A stretch of DNA of 64,000 nt from contig NC_003282.8 of NCBI RefSeq assembly GCF_000002985.6, forward strand, positions 7,812,001 through 7,876,000, read 5' to 3'. Below the pieces are notes generated by a model. It saw nothing but the letters and a program-made list of their open reading frames with translations. It made no database searches and was not told the DNA's origin. The position numbers and the translations under genes are program-made. Every line of letters begins with the position of its first letter. The first letter of the stretch is position 1. Shown here piece after piece: positions 47,901 to 61,034 of the stretch. This stretch comes from Caenorhabditis elegans (taxonomy: Eukaryota; Nematoda; Chromadorea; Rhabditida; Rhabditidae).

Positions 47901-50900
47901 TTTCGCATATCATCTACATATGTTTTTGGTGCCTTTTGCAATCCCATTCATCAATTTAGACCTCAATTCCATTTGTTAGAAGAATGGGATGACGAGGAAA
48001 AAAAAACGGAAAGAGAGACAGATGGGATGGTAGTACATCAAGACATGAAAACAGGGGAGGGACAGAAAATGGTTGTGTGCAGCTGTGGAATGTACCAAGA
48101 TCCGCCCATTTTCCTGTGCTCATTCTCTACGGCAAACCATTTTTCACAGTCTGCAAAAGACAGTGTAACAGCTCGAACGTTTCGCTTTTGCTTGTTCTCA
48201 AATATTTTATGTTTTTGGATTTTCTCTATTTTCTCTAGTATGGAATATTAATCAGTTTTGCATCTAAATCTAGCTAAAGGAACTAGTACTGCAGTCTCTA
48301 TTAGCTAATTATCATTATTGCGAGACCCACTCCAAAAAATTTTAAATTTTAATAAAAAATTTTATCAGACTTATCATGATTCTTAGCTGATATACAAGGA
48401 GCTTCGAGTAATAAATAAAACTTGAGATTTTGGCATTAAAAGTAGTTACCTCTGATAGAAAAATACGATAGCATATTCCTTTTTAGCATCTGCCTCTCTC
48501 TCTAGATCCATCTCATGTGGAAATAATAATTTCCATAAAATCATTTGTTGACTGTACTTTTATAAAAAGGTCAATACAGTTTATTTAGTCCTACAAGAGT
48601 GTGACCATCACATTCTGTAATTACCCGTCTAATTGTCAGTACTTACATCTAATCGGTGTTGTTTTTTGAGGAGAGTTTAAACTTTATTCTTGTGTTGATT
48701 GACTATTAGTGGTCGGAGACGTTCGATAGAAAAAGATACGCTTTGACTTTTATTACAATCGTTTTTTCCCCTCTGATACTGTTAACCTTTTGTCTAGTTT
48801 TTTTTAATTGTTGCTTTTGAACACTATATTTTCGTGTAAAATTGTGTTTAGTGATTTGAGGAAATTTTTTGATTTTAAAATATTTTACACTTTCACATTT
48901 CGCCGAAGTCTTTAAAAGAAGTTGTAGATAACAACAATTTGTCATTTTTATTTAAAAAATTTTCTAAAAGAAACCTAGTATTACCTTTTGTATTAAGTTT
49001 CGATAAATAAATAATTATCTATAATCAACCCGACATTTTCGATGGTTTTCATTGTGGTGGGGCTTGCAAAATGATCTACCACTTTAGCCAAATTGTTAAA
49101 ATGTCAACACTACAATTTTAATTCCAAACTTGCTGCATTTTGGTATCTTCATCATTTTTCATCTATTGGTGACGGTTGAACAAAACTTATTTCAGTTGAA
49201 CTAACTAATTGAAATAAATTAAAAATACAAATGATTATTTTTAACGAAGCTTAACTTTCAATTAAAATAATTCAAGAGTTAAAGTCGATTATACAGCATT
49301 GATTTTATTTCGTTGTACTCGCACCTAGTTTTTAGCAAGTTAAGTTTTGATTTTTTTTCCAGGATGCTCTGAAACCCGTCACTCTTAACCTTTCGACCGC
49401 CCAAGTGCGAAGTAATAAAACATTTTATGAGACACATGTCTCAGATTTAAAAAGTTGCATCCAGCATCATCTTCAAGATTACAAAAATGAGAAGAGGGAA
49501 CACACACAAATATCGCTTTTTTTTCAATTTGGCGGCCACATTTTCTTTGTCTTTTTCCATCGGTTTTTCTTGAACTTTTCTTTACCGAGACCCCTCAAAT
49601 ATAAGTAATAGATCATATCATGAGATATTAGAGAAATAAAAATAAGGAATGTTGTTTTGATAAGAATTCACTTTTTATTATGTTCGATCCTTGACCGAAA
49701 AATAAACTTTTTCGGGTTATATTTACCCAGCAATTTCCTTGATTTTGAATGTAGATAACAATTGTTGCAGTCAAGTAGGTCTCTGGTTTAAGTTTAGGTT
49801 TCAGTTTCAAAAATTTTCAAGTTTCAGTTTAGAAACGGTTTTAATTTTTTCTATTTGTTCCAGTGTAACTTTCATTCATACCTGAAAAAGTACTGTATTT
49901 CCAACTTAGAAACTATCTGTACCCACGCATTGAATATTTTAATACATATATGTATATATGCATTATTTTGAATTTGGTGGAATGTTATCAATCTTTTCGC
50001 AATTTCTAATTTTAGCTGAAAATTGAAAATTCGGTAAGATAAGATAAAAAGAATAGTGTTAATTGTGATTCAATTTTCTTCTCGCTAGAGAAAAGCTGCA
50101 CAACAATCAGATATTGGAAAACTTTTTTTAAGATTTGGAAACTTCAACTTATTCATATTTCAAAAATTATAAATTATAAACATAAATTGTCGATTAACGT
50201 TTCTTCAGATATTTTTTCTAGAAACAAATCTTTTGAAAATGTTCAATTTGCAACCAAAAAATTCTTACACTTTAAAATCAAATAACTATTAGAAATATTC
50301 AAATATTGCTCTCAGGAATTCTTATTCAGTAATTAAAATTTATAGGTCATTTTCTAGATGAACTCATCTCCGAAAATTAAGTACTTCGATAAAATTTCAT
50401 ATTGCGAGTTTCAGACTGCAATATTTTTGGTGGTTTGGTAATTAGAATCTTTATAAAACCGTTTTCATAAAATTCAGTCAAGCGATTTTTTCTGACCACA
50501 TTGTTACTTTTGATCAAATTTTTAGATAATACTGATCTATTGGAGGGGTCTTCCTTTCTGGTCAGGTTGTCACCAGCAGTTCATTTTTTCTTATTATTTT
50601 TCTATTTTTGTTCTGATTCTACAATTAGATATATTGGTTTATACTTTCCTCTTTTAGATGGTTTAGTCTAGTCAGCTGTTCTACGTTTTGGTGGTTCAAC
50701 ATTTCCTTTTTCACATGACCTATTCTCATGATATAAATTCCCTCAACCCTACAATATTTTTGCTATTTCAGTTTTTTGATGTTCCCACACATTTGTTCAA
50801 GTTGTTCCAAGAACTTGAATACATCATTTGCATGTTCATTCTAATTCTTCCGGTGCTCCAACATGATATGTTGCAATTTTTAAAAATGATGCATGTAGTG

Positions 50901-53900
50901 TGATAATGAAATTAGATGATGGCTAAAAAAATCTGAGATTGATCTCAATGTGTCCTGATCTCATGTTTTAATGAATTTAATCAAAGAATTAGCGATATAC
51001 GATAAAAAATTTTTATTATTTTCTATTTTTGAGATTTTTACCGCTATGATCTAGATGGGATTATAAAAAATTTTCGCTTAAAATTAAGGTAAGAAATTAT
51101 TAAATTAAAATTGATCTTACTAAGATCCAGTATACATTATGTTTTTTTTAAATAAAAATATAGTCAATATCAAATAATTTCAGTGTTTTCGGAGAACATC
51201 ATATAGCAAAAATGTTCGAATTTTCGATTTTCTGAAATGGGGTTTGTACTTTGAAAATTTACATGCAAAAAAAAATCATAGGAGTTAAAAATAAAATTAA
51301 AAAAAAAAACTATACTTTAAAAAAACAGACTTTCTTCGAGAATATCCGAGAATTGGATAAATCAGAAGTTCGTAAAAAATTTAGATTTATGTAGTAATAT
51401 TATTTTCTAAGCCTAAAAATAAATGCAGTAATAACATAAACATTCGCATAGAAAATGAAATTTCAGCGAAAACTTGGAGGTGGTACATAGATGGTCTGAT
51501 GTTACGAAAGTTCAAATTGTTTGAAAAAAAAAGAAACTAGAAATACCCTAAAATGCGTGTGAGTCACAAGTTGTGACAACAAATTGTTATGTAAGCGTAT
51601 TGCCACGGCCCCCCGCGATCAAAAACATAAAGAAACATCCTCTACTTGAGCATCAGTAAAAAATGTGCCTGCCTACCGTAATACCTACTTTTCTCTGTAA
51701 CTATAAATAAACTTCAAAAGTAGAAGCTGTGTACTATTTTGTCATGTAAAAGTAGAATATTAGATTCAAATAATTACAGTAACCGATATCACTTTCAACG
51801 GACATTCACTCATAAAATGAATCATTTTGGAAAGTAATAAGCTCTAGTGGCCACTTTGTTACTCATTCATTCTTCCATTCTTTTATATGTCATATACTGT
51901 CTCCTAGATCATTTCAATTTCCCTCTTCCTCTTCCTTTCTGACTCATTCGGCAACATCACCTCTTCTTCCGTACAGATTTCATTTCCATTTCCCCACTCC
52001 GTAACTCGGTCATGTAATGAGCTTGCACACAAAAAAACTAAATCCATGTGTGTCCTTGACATGTAAAATGAAACTGTTATGCAACTTGGCGCCAACTTTT
52101 CGTCATTTCTCATTGTCTTCCATCTCTTTCTCTCTCGTGTTCGTTTCTTCGCCACAGCTCATTTGAGTCGAACAATACGGAACGTCTCCTTCTAATAAAG
52201 AGAAGGTCGTTCTCTAAAAATGAGAAATCGACTATTTTTGAAAATGAGAGAATTTAATTTTTGTTTCAAAACTATTTAATTTTTTAGTTCAAATTTAAAT
52301 GCACCGAAACGTCATGTTTTCAAAACTTTATTAGTTACAATTCTTTGACCTATTCATGTCCACCAACTCATAAAATGAACTTTCAAATGAATTGGCTCTC
52401 CATTCTTTTTTTCAATGCTTCCATCCATTTGACTTGTTTTTGTTTAGCTCTTCCATTCTCCTTCATTTCATAGTTTTCACTGTGAGCCTCCTAAATTTAT
52501 ATAATTGTGAAGGAGAAGCTTACATCATCATCAACCATCTGTTCATTTTTTTTCATCTGCACAAAAAAATTCTAAAAAATAATAAGTACTCACTTCCTGC
52601 TCTGACGTGACTCAATTTTAGATAGTTTTTTTTATAGTTTGATGTGTCAATTTTTAAAAGAAATTTAATTTGCTATTAAGATAAGTTATAATTTATCTAC
52701 CACCATAATATTTATTTTTAACAAAGTTTCCAGAAGGATTTATTGTTTAAATTTTTTTTTGGCAAATTCGATCCAATATTTTATTAAGAAAAACGGCCGG
52801 ACAATGGGAAAATATATGTACAAAACTCAATAAAATTTACCTAATTTTATTGATATTATTTGGTGTTTTCTAAGAACTATATGTCAGGGTTATGTGACTC
52901 AAAGATAAAAACAATAAACAAATCACTGAACTCTTCGAAAATCTATAATTTGTAACTCATCGTAAACAATTATTTAGTTATTTACTGTTTTTTAAATATA
53001 AATGAGCAAACTTTAAAAAAAACTGAACAACAATGAAAAAGAGAGTTTTGATACATCTGATTTTTTAGTAATTTTGTAAAAGAACTAAGAAGGTACTCGA
53101 TTATTAGTTTACCCAAAAAAGATTTAATAATTCCAAAATAGGGTTTGAAGCAGGAAGTAGCATGACCACTATACTTTTTTGGAACTTGATCCCAAGTTTC
53201 TCAACGTTTTCTTATCTTTACTCATACTATTTTTTAGATTTCCAAGAAAATCTAACTTTAATTTTTCCCGTTCAAAAATTCAATCATTTCCGTTTTACTA
53301 CTCATTCATATTCGCCCAATCACCACCCACATTTATCCAATGCCATTTACGGAAAACGATGTTTGCTGACTTTTGATGATGCCAAACATTGTCGGTTCCC
53401 TTTAAGCTTTTCAATTAGGTATGTGAAAACATTTATTTATTCATTTTCTACATTACTATACTATTCCTAGAGAGAGACGTTCTCCTAATTTTGACTCATT
53501 AAATCCTTAGCGGTTTTAGTGTCGATTCAGTTTTTAACTCAAAGGATCCCACTCTAACAAGATCCAAATTAAAAAAAGTTTTTACTTGGCAATATCGGAA
53601 TAGTTTACAGTAGACCGTTTATAAATAAATGTTCGTAGGTTTCATGAGCCCTTGAAGATTTTGATGTAGTCTGAAGTAAGGATTAATATTTATCTTATTT
53701 TCCACTTTTTTTAAAATGAGCATCAGTTAGTCTCATCGTTTTGCAGTGTTTTAAAAATTGTAAAGTCACTCACAGCTCAAGCGATGTTAAGTCAAATTCC
53801 AGTGGCATTTTACAGTACATATTTCTTACTTGTCAGGTTTCCGTACGACTCCACAACTTATCTTCCTAGCCCCATCTTGAACAACATTTTGTTATTTAAA

Positions 53901-56900
53901 CCGTTCTAGAGATTTGTCATATTTGTAATGTAAAATTAAAGATTTTTGGTTGCGTCTGAAAATAAGTGACGTACGGATAAAGAGTACAATTTCTGAAAAA
54001 ATTGTTTGGTGATAATTTCTAATTTCTCTATTGACTCAATTTTCATAACTCACACGAGTCAGATTATGGGTTTTGACTATAAATTGTTGGTGTCCGATGA
54101 CAACAAAAACAGTCAGAATGATAGAAAAATGAGACATCAAACTCGTAATATGAATCAATTTTGGATCATGGGATTCGATGACTCTATTTTTCAAAAAAAA
54201 AAAAACCACTCCGTATATAAACTAGAGTTTATTTAAACACTAATTTCAATGATCACGAAAATGGAAAATATATAACATTCATTCCGAATTTCTGTTCGTT
54301 TGCAGGCAGTATATAATGTAATCTTTATTTAACTGGAAACGTTTTAAGTTATCAACCAGTAATGTGGGGGAGATCACAATTGATTTTCAACTCATGAAAA
54401 TCAAAGTCACATTTTGAAATTGAAACATCAGATGCACGAGAAATTACGTATTTTTTAAACACATTTATGATTGAGCTTCTAACATTCTATGGATGTAATG
54501 TTTGATTTTTCGATTCTCAAGTTAGTTTTGGATTGATAATCCCAAAATCTAATAATTATTTTCAAGAAAAAATGGAACAGCTCATTCTGCACCGTACTGT
54601 ATAGAAAATTAGATTGAAAATACTCAGAGATATTTCTAAAGAATTATGTGAGCGACTAAATATTTATTATTCGTTTACAGTTTCCACCCATATAATCAAA
54701 CCATTTGTTATCTGGTATGACCAATTGTGCCTAACTAATTTCTCTCAATCGCCAATAAAATTTCTGGAAAGCTCTTCGTACGTGACAACTCAGAATGGAG
54801 ACAGTTCCCATATTCTGGAAATGCTGAGAATTCTGAGAACTCGGCGTCATTGAATCACACGTATCATCATTTATCGTACACGTATCGTATCATTTATCAT
54901 CAAACTTGAGCTATGATACCTATTTAACTTTACGTCAGCATCAGTTAGCAGACTAAAATCGAATTATAGTGGATATGAATAGAGGGCGGAAAAGCATGAC
55001 AACAACGTTCGAATCGAAAAAACAACTTGAACCGTTGAGAAATGTTCAATTAGTGTTGAGTTCAAGAGCTCGGAGATCGAATTATTCCTATGATTATTTA
55101 GTTTCTCCTCTACTGTAGGTTTCAGAGCTGTGCTAAATTTATATGCATATAGAGAAAAATTATTTTTCTTCGTTGGAGAAGAAGGATCTTTTTGTATTGC
55201 ATAGGATAAATAATCGGAAAAATATGCTAATCATAAGACAAAAACTTTTGGAAAAAAACTAGTGTTGCTTCGCGATTCGGCACCTGGGTGAACATCTCCA
55301 AAACGTGGGAAATTTTTTGAAAATTACTCGGCTAATGACTAGTGTTTTATCTCGTCTACTCATCATATACAACTTCTTACAAGTGTCTACTTCTCGAATT
55401 AAATTCCGATTTTCCCCGATTCGAAGAGCCGCACAGCTCTGATAAGAATCACGAAATTGAACTCGGAAAATCTCGAGATCAGTTCCGCCATATTCGTTTT
55501 GTTTCCTACATTCATTTGTTCTCATTTCAAATGTTTATTTTAGTCTTTCTCGTATTTTTCTTTGCTTATTCTGCGTTCCATCATAATATCTATTTTTCTT
55601 TCCATCTTTGATACGGAAATAACACATTAGGCTTGTGTTTGATGTGACCCAGTTATCACATCTCTCCCACCCTTGCCACGTCATCATTCATCCACAGAGC
55701 ATTCGGGTCGAAGGGGGTGGAGCTTGTAAACGAGCAGGGGAGGATGCTCCGCCCGTCGTGTTCTTCTGCAAAGAATTGAAGTCGAATTTTTTATTTTTCA
55801 TTCCATTTTTATGAGATGGTAGTTGTTGGTACGTACACCAGTTTTATGATCTTGGCCACTCAATTCGGGGTTTTCAAGTTGTTTTAGTGTTAGAGACCTC
55901 TGGAATTCAAGAGTACGTCTTGATTTATTTTACATGTAAAGTGGTGTCAATTGTAATTCCTCCAGGACCACTGTCATGACTTCAAGCTAGCTTGCAATTA
56001 GAGGTCAAAAGTATATGATACCGTTTGACAACAGGTGCCAATGAATCCACAAATCAAATACACGCGCGAGCCCCATCCTCAAACGAGACGTGATCACATT
56101 TAAGCCCGGATTTGCGGCAATCGAACATTTTTGATAATTGCCGAAATTGCCGAGTGCCGGACTGTTTCGGCAATTTTCAAACCTAACTAAAGTTAGAAAA
56201 TTTTAAAAAAATCAGCCTTGTTCTTTAATAATAGATTAGTCTTCGTTTGAAATAATATTTTGACGCAAAAATTATCAGACTTATATTTTCGGCAATTCAG
56301 ATTTCCGGAAATTCGCCAAATCGCCGAAATTGCCAAAAATTCGATTGTCGAATGGAAATAGTCGCGCACCTATGATCCAAGCCCTCAAAACCTGTGCATT
56401 ACCTAAAAATTCCAGTATCCAAATTATTCATCTTTCAAACGAAATCTGAGATTTATATTCAAAATGGATAACCTCCTCTTCAGATCTCACTTTTACTCTC
56501 ACCTTTCTCTTTTTCCACTTTTCTTATCCAATTAACGTTTATGACCGATAATAAAGGTCAGTTTGTTTTTGAAATGAGTAGAGAGAAGTGTTCAATTATT
56601 CCTTTTCCTTGTTAGACATTACCAGAACAATTCAATTTGCCACGTCATCAAAAGTACGTGATCAAAAAAGACCCGAAGATGATGTGATGAAGAAGGAGTG
56701 AAAGATGAAAGAAGACCACCAAGAAGCACGCTGAATTTTTGATATTATTAACATTTCTTCAGAGACTAGAGTACCTACTTTCGTTTCAACATTTTCTCAT
56801 TTTCTTTCCTCTTTCCTCATTCTCATGACCTTACCATGAATTCACCCATCTCACTAATTATACGCCTAAATCTTTTCTTATTCTCGAATCATGGACACTT

Positions 56901-56929
56901 TTCTAGGCAATCAACTCATACAGCAAAGG
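41922..56929. other. 15-kb gene-poor region between the MADF-like gene and flp-10
   Basis: I find no exon series, signal-peptide ORF, tRNA or hairpin I can support. It carries the MADF gene 3' UTR, dispersed repeat pieces (about 44483-44560 starting TTAAAGGTGGAGTAGC; 56105-56350 with repeated TTGCCGAAATTGCC words), two CTCCGCCC octamers (42188, 55747), and several ACGTCATC/TGCCACGTCA bZIP-type sites (42244, 43162, 44250, 55674, 56638). 43540-43760 and 55640-55770 are the most complex blocks. The part nearest 56929 must include the flp-10 promoter. Confidence 0.5.
56105..56350. repeat. CGGCAA/TTGCCG-word dispersed repeat
   Basis: CGGCAATT and AATTGCCG words alternate in both orientations at the two ends (about 56110-56180 and 56285-56350) around an AT-rich middle, a common C. 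elegans interspersed repeat type. Confidence 0.55.
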
Positions 56930-57627
56930 ATGCAACTCTCCATCGTTTTCGTCTTTTTTGTTCTCTGCTTGGCCGCTGTTTTTGCTGTTCCTATCAGCGA
57001 TGGTAAGCTTTTTAACTGTATTTCTAGTATACACTCAGTTTTCGGTAAATGAGTCAAAGTAAAATCATGTAAGAATCTGAAATATTGAAAGTTGCGTTTT
57101 TTAACCATGAGAAAAATTTACTGGTTTTTTTGGGCATATGAGAATTTTCACTACGAAATTCGTTCACTTGAAAACATTTTGAGTATGCCTTCATAATATC
57201 GTTAGTTCTCCTTTACTAAATAACTTCCAATTTCATCAGATTTTTTTCGAAAAATTTTTAACAAGCTGGCTTAGTCATTATAAAAAACCGAGCTATTTTG
57301 GGTAAAATACACAGATTTGTTTGTTACAAGTTTTGCAACTGGCAAACAACTGATTTTGTTGTTTTTAGGCGATCTCACAGAATAATATTCTGTAGTTTGA
57401 GTTTTCCCAGCGTCAAAGAGAAACAAAATAAAACCGAAAACTGTCAATCAAAGTGGATTGATCAGAGTAAAAACTATCTTAATAATCCATTTCCAGCTTC
57501 CCGTGCTCGTCGTCAAGTCGCATCGGAGAAGCGTCAACCAAAGGCACGCTCTGGATACATTCGATTCGGAAAACGAAGAGTCGATCCAAATGCAGAACTT
57601 TTGTATCTCGACCAACTTCTCATTTGA
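56930..57627 (+). CDS. flp-10: FMRFamide-like neuropeptide precursor FLP-10
   Basis: Secreted neuropeptide precursor. Exons 56930-57002 and 57497-57627, 67 residues. Signal peptide about 1-20 (MQLSIVFVFFVLCLAAVFAV). After a dibasic ARRQVASEKR comes one peptide, QPKARSGYIRFG, followed by KR; the Gly supplies the C-terminal amide, giving QPKARSGYIRF-NH2, which I recall as FLP-10. The C-terminal RVDPNAELLYLDQLLI is spacer or a second, non-RFamide product. I start at the second in-frame ATG because a TTTTCTAG acceptor (ending 56906) and another ACAG (ending 56923) lie between it and the upstream ATG at 56891, so trans-spliced mRNA would lack the first ATG. AATAAA at 57910-57915. Symbol from memory (T06C10.4). 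Confidence 0.95.
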
Positions 57628-58864
57628 ATCCGGCATTCCGACATCTCTTTCATCATCTTCTTCATCATCTTCAACAAAATCCACGTCATCATGCGCCCTT
57701 TCTTTCTCTGCGTCTCGTCTAGTCTCTCATTCTCATGTTACAGTAATCCAACAATTATTGAACACTGAACAATTAATTCCTTCTTCTCAACCATCCCCAC
57801 CAGTCGTCAAGTTTTCGTTTCATCAAATTTCTTGACCTGAAAAATATTCGTTTCATATTTCTAATAACGAAGATTTGATCTCGAAGCGCTTTTAACTAAA
57901 ATGTCACCAAATAAATTATATTCATTTAATTTTACAATTGCTTCTCTTTTTCGTCTTTTATTTCTCTTGAATTCTTCTCCACCCATCGACCCCCGAACAC
58001 ATCCCAATGCTTTTTTGTTTGATTGTCGCATTCCAGTATTTTCAGTTTCAAAATACACAGCGAATAAAACGATTTGTTGTATTTTTATATTTAATATCAT
58101 AAAAATTATTATGCTCAAGACTTTGAGTTCTCTATTTCAATAGAACATTTCCGAGTTCGTGAATCAGGGTATTGTGAATATGGATGAAAGAATCTGCTTC
58201 TATTATGACTTTGTGTTTATTTCTTCCCAGTTATTACATTATTACGTTATTATTAATCACTAAAATCTACTAATTGACGTTTACAACTTTAGTAGAGATC
58301 TGTTAAACATTAAAGCTCCAAGAAAACTACTCAATCAGTACAAGAACGAACTAGTCATAATTTTGGCGACCGCCGAAATTACCAACTGAATTTAATTTAA
58401 GACTTTTTTATTAAACTGCATATGAAACCCCAAACTTCGTCCTTTATATAATCAAATAAGAGAGACAAATTTTAAGATTTTTTTGTGTAGATTTGTGATT
58501 ACTACAGTAATTCTTCAGGGGGTTGTGTGTACTCTAAATAAAAAAGGAGGTGGCAGTCCTGACGATTAAAGTAACATTTTTTATAAGGACATTTTGAGCC
58601 AAGTGATAAAAAACATCAGCATTTGGTTTTAAAAATCCAAAAACAAAAAAAAACGTGAACCCGAAATGAGAACGCAAAAAAACAACTTGGAAAAAACAAA
58701 CATCGAAAATCTATAAAATCAATCGATTTTTGATTATTTCGAATTGTTCTCACAACTTCTTTTCCAATTAAATTTGGAAAATTATTTCTATCACAAAAGG
58801 TACGCAAGTTTCAAATTTTCAGGCTTCTTAATTCATTTGATTTTCAGAAGGAAAACATTGCAAA
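57628..58864. other. Intergenic region flp-10 to kin-26
   Basis: Holds the flp-10 3' UTR (serine-codon-like TCATCTTCATC runs just after the stop are not coding) and the kin-26 promoter. Acceptor GATTTTCAG ends at 58847, 17 bases before the kin-26 ATG. No gene seen. Confidence 0.55.
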
Positions 58865-61034
58865 ATGGGATCAAACGAGCTGTTTACAAGATCCGTGTAC
58901 ATGCAGTCATCGGTCTATTCGAATAATTCAAAGTGAGTCTAGTTTTGGGTATCAGCTGAAATTTCAATCTTTCTTTTTCAGAAGCAGTACATCTAGTTCA
59001 TCTTCAAATTCCATTCCTACTCAAAGTGCTCCAGCGATGAATGCTGCTTCCTCTCCAAGGTTTGAGATTTTCAGAAAATAAATGAATTTCGATAGTTTGG
59101 TTTTTAGCAAAGAGCCAGCAAAGCAAGAAAAAGAGGATGACAAGAAGGAGGTAGAAGAGAAGAAAGAAATTGAGAAGTCGGTAGAGGCGAAGGTGGAGGG
59201 AAAAGTGAAGGCAAAGGTCGAGGTAAGAGCTTAAAGCCACTTCACAGTTAATTTGCGATGATCGTTTCCGCAATATGCACATTGTGTTCGGCTCTCGATC
59301 CATTGTGCGCACATTGCGAAGTAACTGTTGGAATTACGAATTAACTGTTTTTTTTTCAGTCCACGCAGAATACGGACAATAGTCAAGAATTGAAAGCTCC
59401 CGAAGAGAAACCAAAGAAGAAGAAGAAAAAAAAGTCTAATCTCATTGTTTCGGCTTCTGTTGAGAAACTATCAATTGTCCCTGAAAAGGAAGACTTTTCA
59501 ATCTTGGAGAAAAAGCTTCGCGAGTTCAATTTCTACCACGGCTTTTTGCCTCGAGAGGATCTTCACACAACTTTGCACAATCCAGGCGATTTCCTTCTTC
59601 GAGTTTCTGAAGTTGTGGAAGGAGAGCACAAAGTCAATCGGGAAGTGATTCTATCACTCATTCCAGTGTCCACGGTATCAAAAGACGAGGAGGATAGGAA
59701 GAAGGTGAGGAGATTGATTCAGGCCTGAATGCTGCCTATATTTCCTACCTGATCTGACTGAGGGCGCCGATGTAGTACTTTATAAGAGGTAACGCGCGCA
59801 AATGACTGTAGTAGGTAGGCGTAGGCATGGAAGCGTCATCATAAAATATCGATGTACATTGCCACTATTTCAGGTCCGCAACGTTGTCATAAAACGTGTA
59901 ACAAACTTATTCTTCTGTGAGATTACTCGAACCTTTGAGTCAATTTCGGATCTTGTCACTTACTACACAAAGAACCCTGGAGGATGTGCATCTGGAACAT
60001 TTCAATTAAAACATCCAATTCTTCAGCAATCATGGGAATTTATGCATTCGGACGTAACAGTTGGAAAAGTTCTCGGAGAAGGAGCATTCGGAAAAGTTTG
60101 CTCTGGAACTTTGAAGCTTAAAGATGGAACGAATGTTGATGTTGCGATTAAAATGACAAAAGTGTCGGCATTCCTCAGCAAAATGAAGATCAAGGAAATG
60201 ATGAATGAAGCGAGATTTATTCGAAACTTCAATCACAAAAATGTCGTTCGTTTGTATGGAGTTGCGCATCACGAACAGCCGCTCTACATTCTGCTGGAAT
60301 TGGTGAAAGGTGGATCTTTGCAAGATCATATGAAGAAGGAGAAAGGAGCTGTTTCAATTGTGGAGAAAATCAAGTTTTGTTCTGGTGCAGGTAGAGGTAT
60401 CGAGTATTTGCATCAAAACAATTGTATTCATCGGTTTGTTGTTTGATTCCGTATAAATTGATAAATGATTGTATTTCAGTGACATCGCTGCTCGAAACTG
60501 TCTTCTCCACGAAAAAGAAGTCAAGATTACCGACTTTGGTCTCTCCCGAACTGGACCAGTCTACAAAATGAAGACTGCTTGCAAGCTTCCAGTCAAATGG
60601 CTTGCTCCGGAGACTTTGTCAACACTCTCGTTCTCCTTTGCCACTGATACGTACAGGTAACTTATAGTATCAGTACTTCATTCTAAAAAACTTGAAATTT
60701 CAGTTGGGGAGTCACTTGCTACGAAGTGTTTGCTGATGGTGTAGAACCCTTCTTTGGAATTCAAAATTCCGTGGTGAAGACCGATATTCTTGCGAACAAG
60801 TTCCTGCAGATGCCTCCAACCACCCCTGAGTCTATCAAGAAGTACATGGAAGCTTCGATTTTTGTCGAAGGATCGCGTCGTGCTACAATGACGTCGGCAA
60901 TTGCAGAGTTCGAAAAGATCAAGTCGGCTCTAGAACGTCCTCCTTCTGATATGTTATCCGTTGGAGCTGGAGCAAAGAAAGTAATGAAACTACTGAAGAG
61001 AAATAAGCAAGAGAAGTATTCAAAAGGAGATTGA
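58865..61034 (+). CDS. kin-26: SH2-domain non-receptor tyrosine kinase, FES/FER type
   Basis: Seven exons: 58865-58932, 58982-59059, 59108-59222, 59360-59704, 59874-60433, 60480-60656, 60704-61034; 557 residues, phases agree. The N-terminus is Ser-rich, then Glu/Lys-rich, with a run of seven lysines (about 106-112). SH2 domain about 145-235: FYHGFLPREDL, then FLLRVS with the phosphotyrosine-binding Arg168. Kinase domain about 261-535: glycine loop LGEGAFGKV, AIK lysine (Lys295), HRDIAARN (Asp390), DFG (407-409), VKWLAPET. All catalytic residues are present, so it should be active. Activation-loop VYKMK offers a Tyr. No F-BAR domain, unlike vertebrate FES/FER; this short SH2-kinase form is one of a large nematode family. 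A trans-splice acceptor precedes the ATG; AATAAA at 61050-61055. Symbol from memory (T06C10.6). Confidence 0.94.

Noticed and set aside
47841-48251. 136-codon plus-strand open frame
   Set aside because: No recognisable domain, no acceptor at the start and irregular composition; a single frame of this size is plausible by chance in 64 kb.
57628-57835. Open frame continuing through the flp-10 3' UTR (Ser-rich)
   Set aside because: It is in another frame, after a good stop, and made of TCATCT-type simple sequence.
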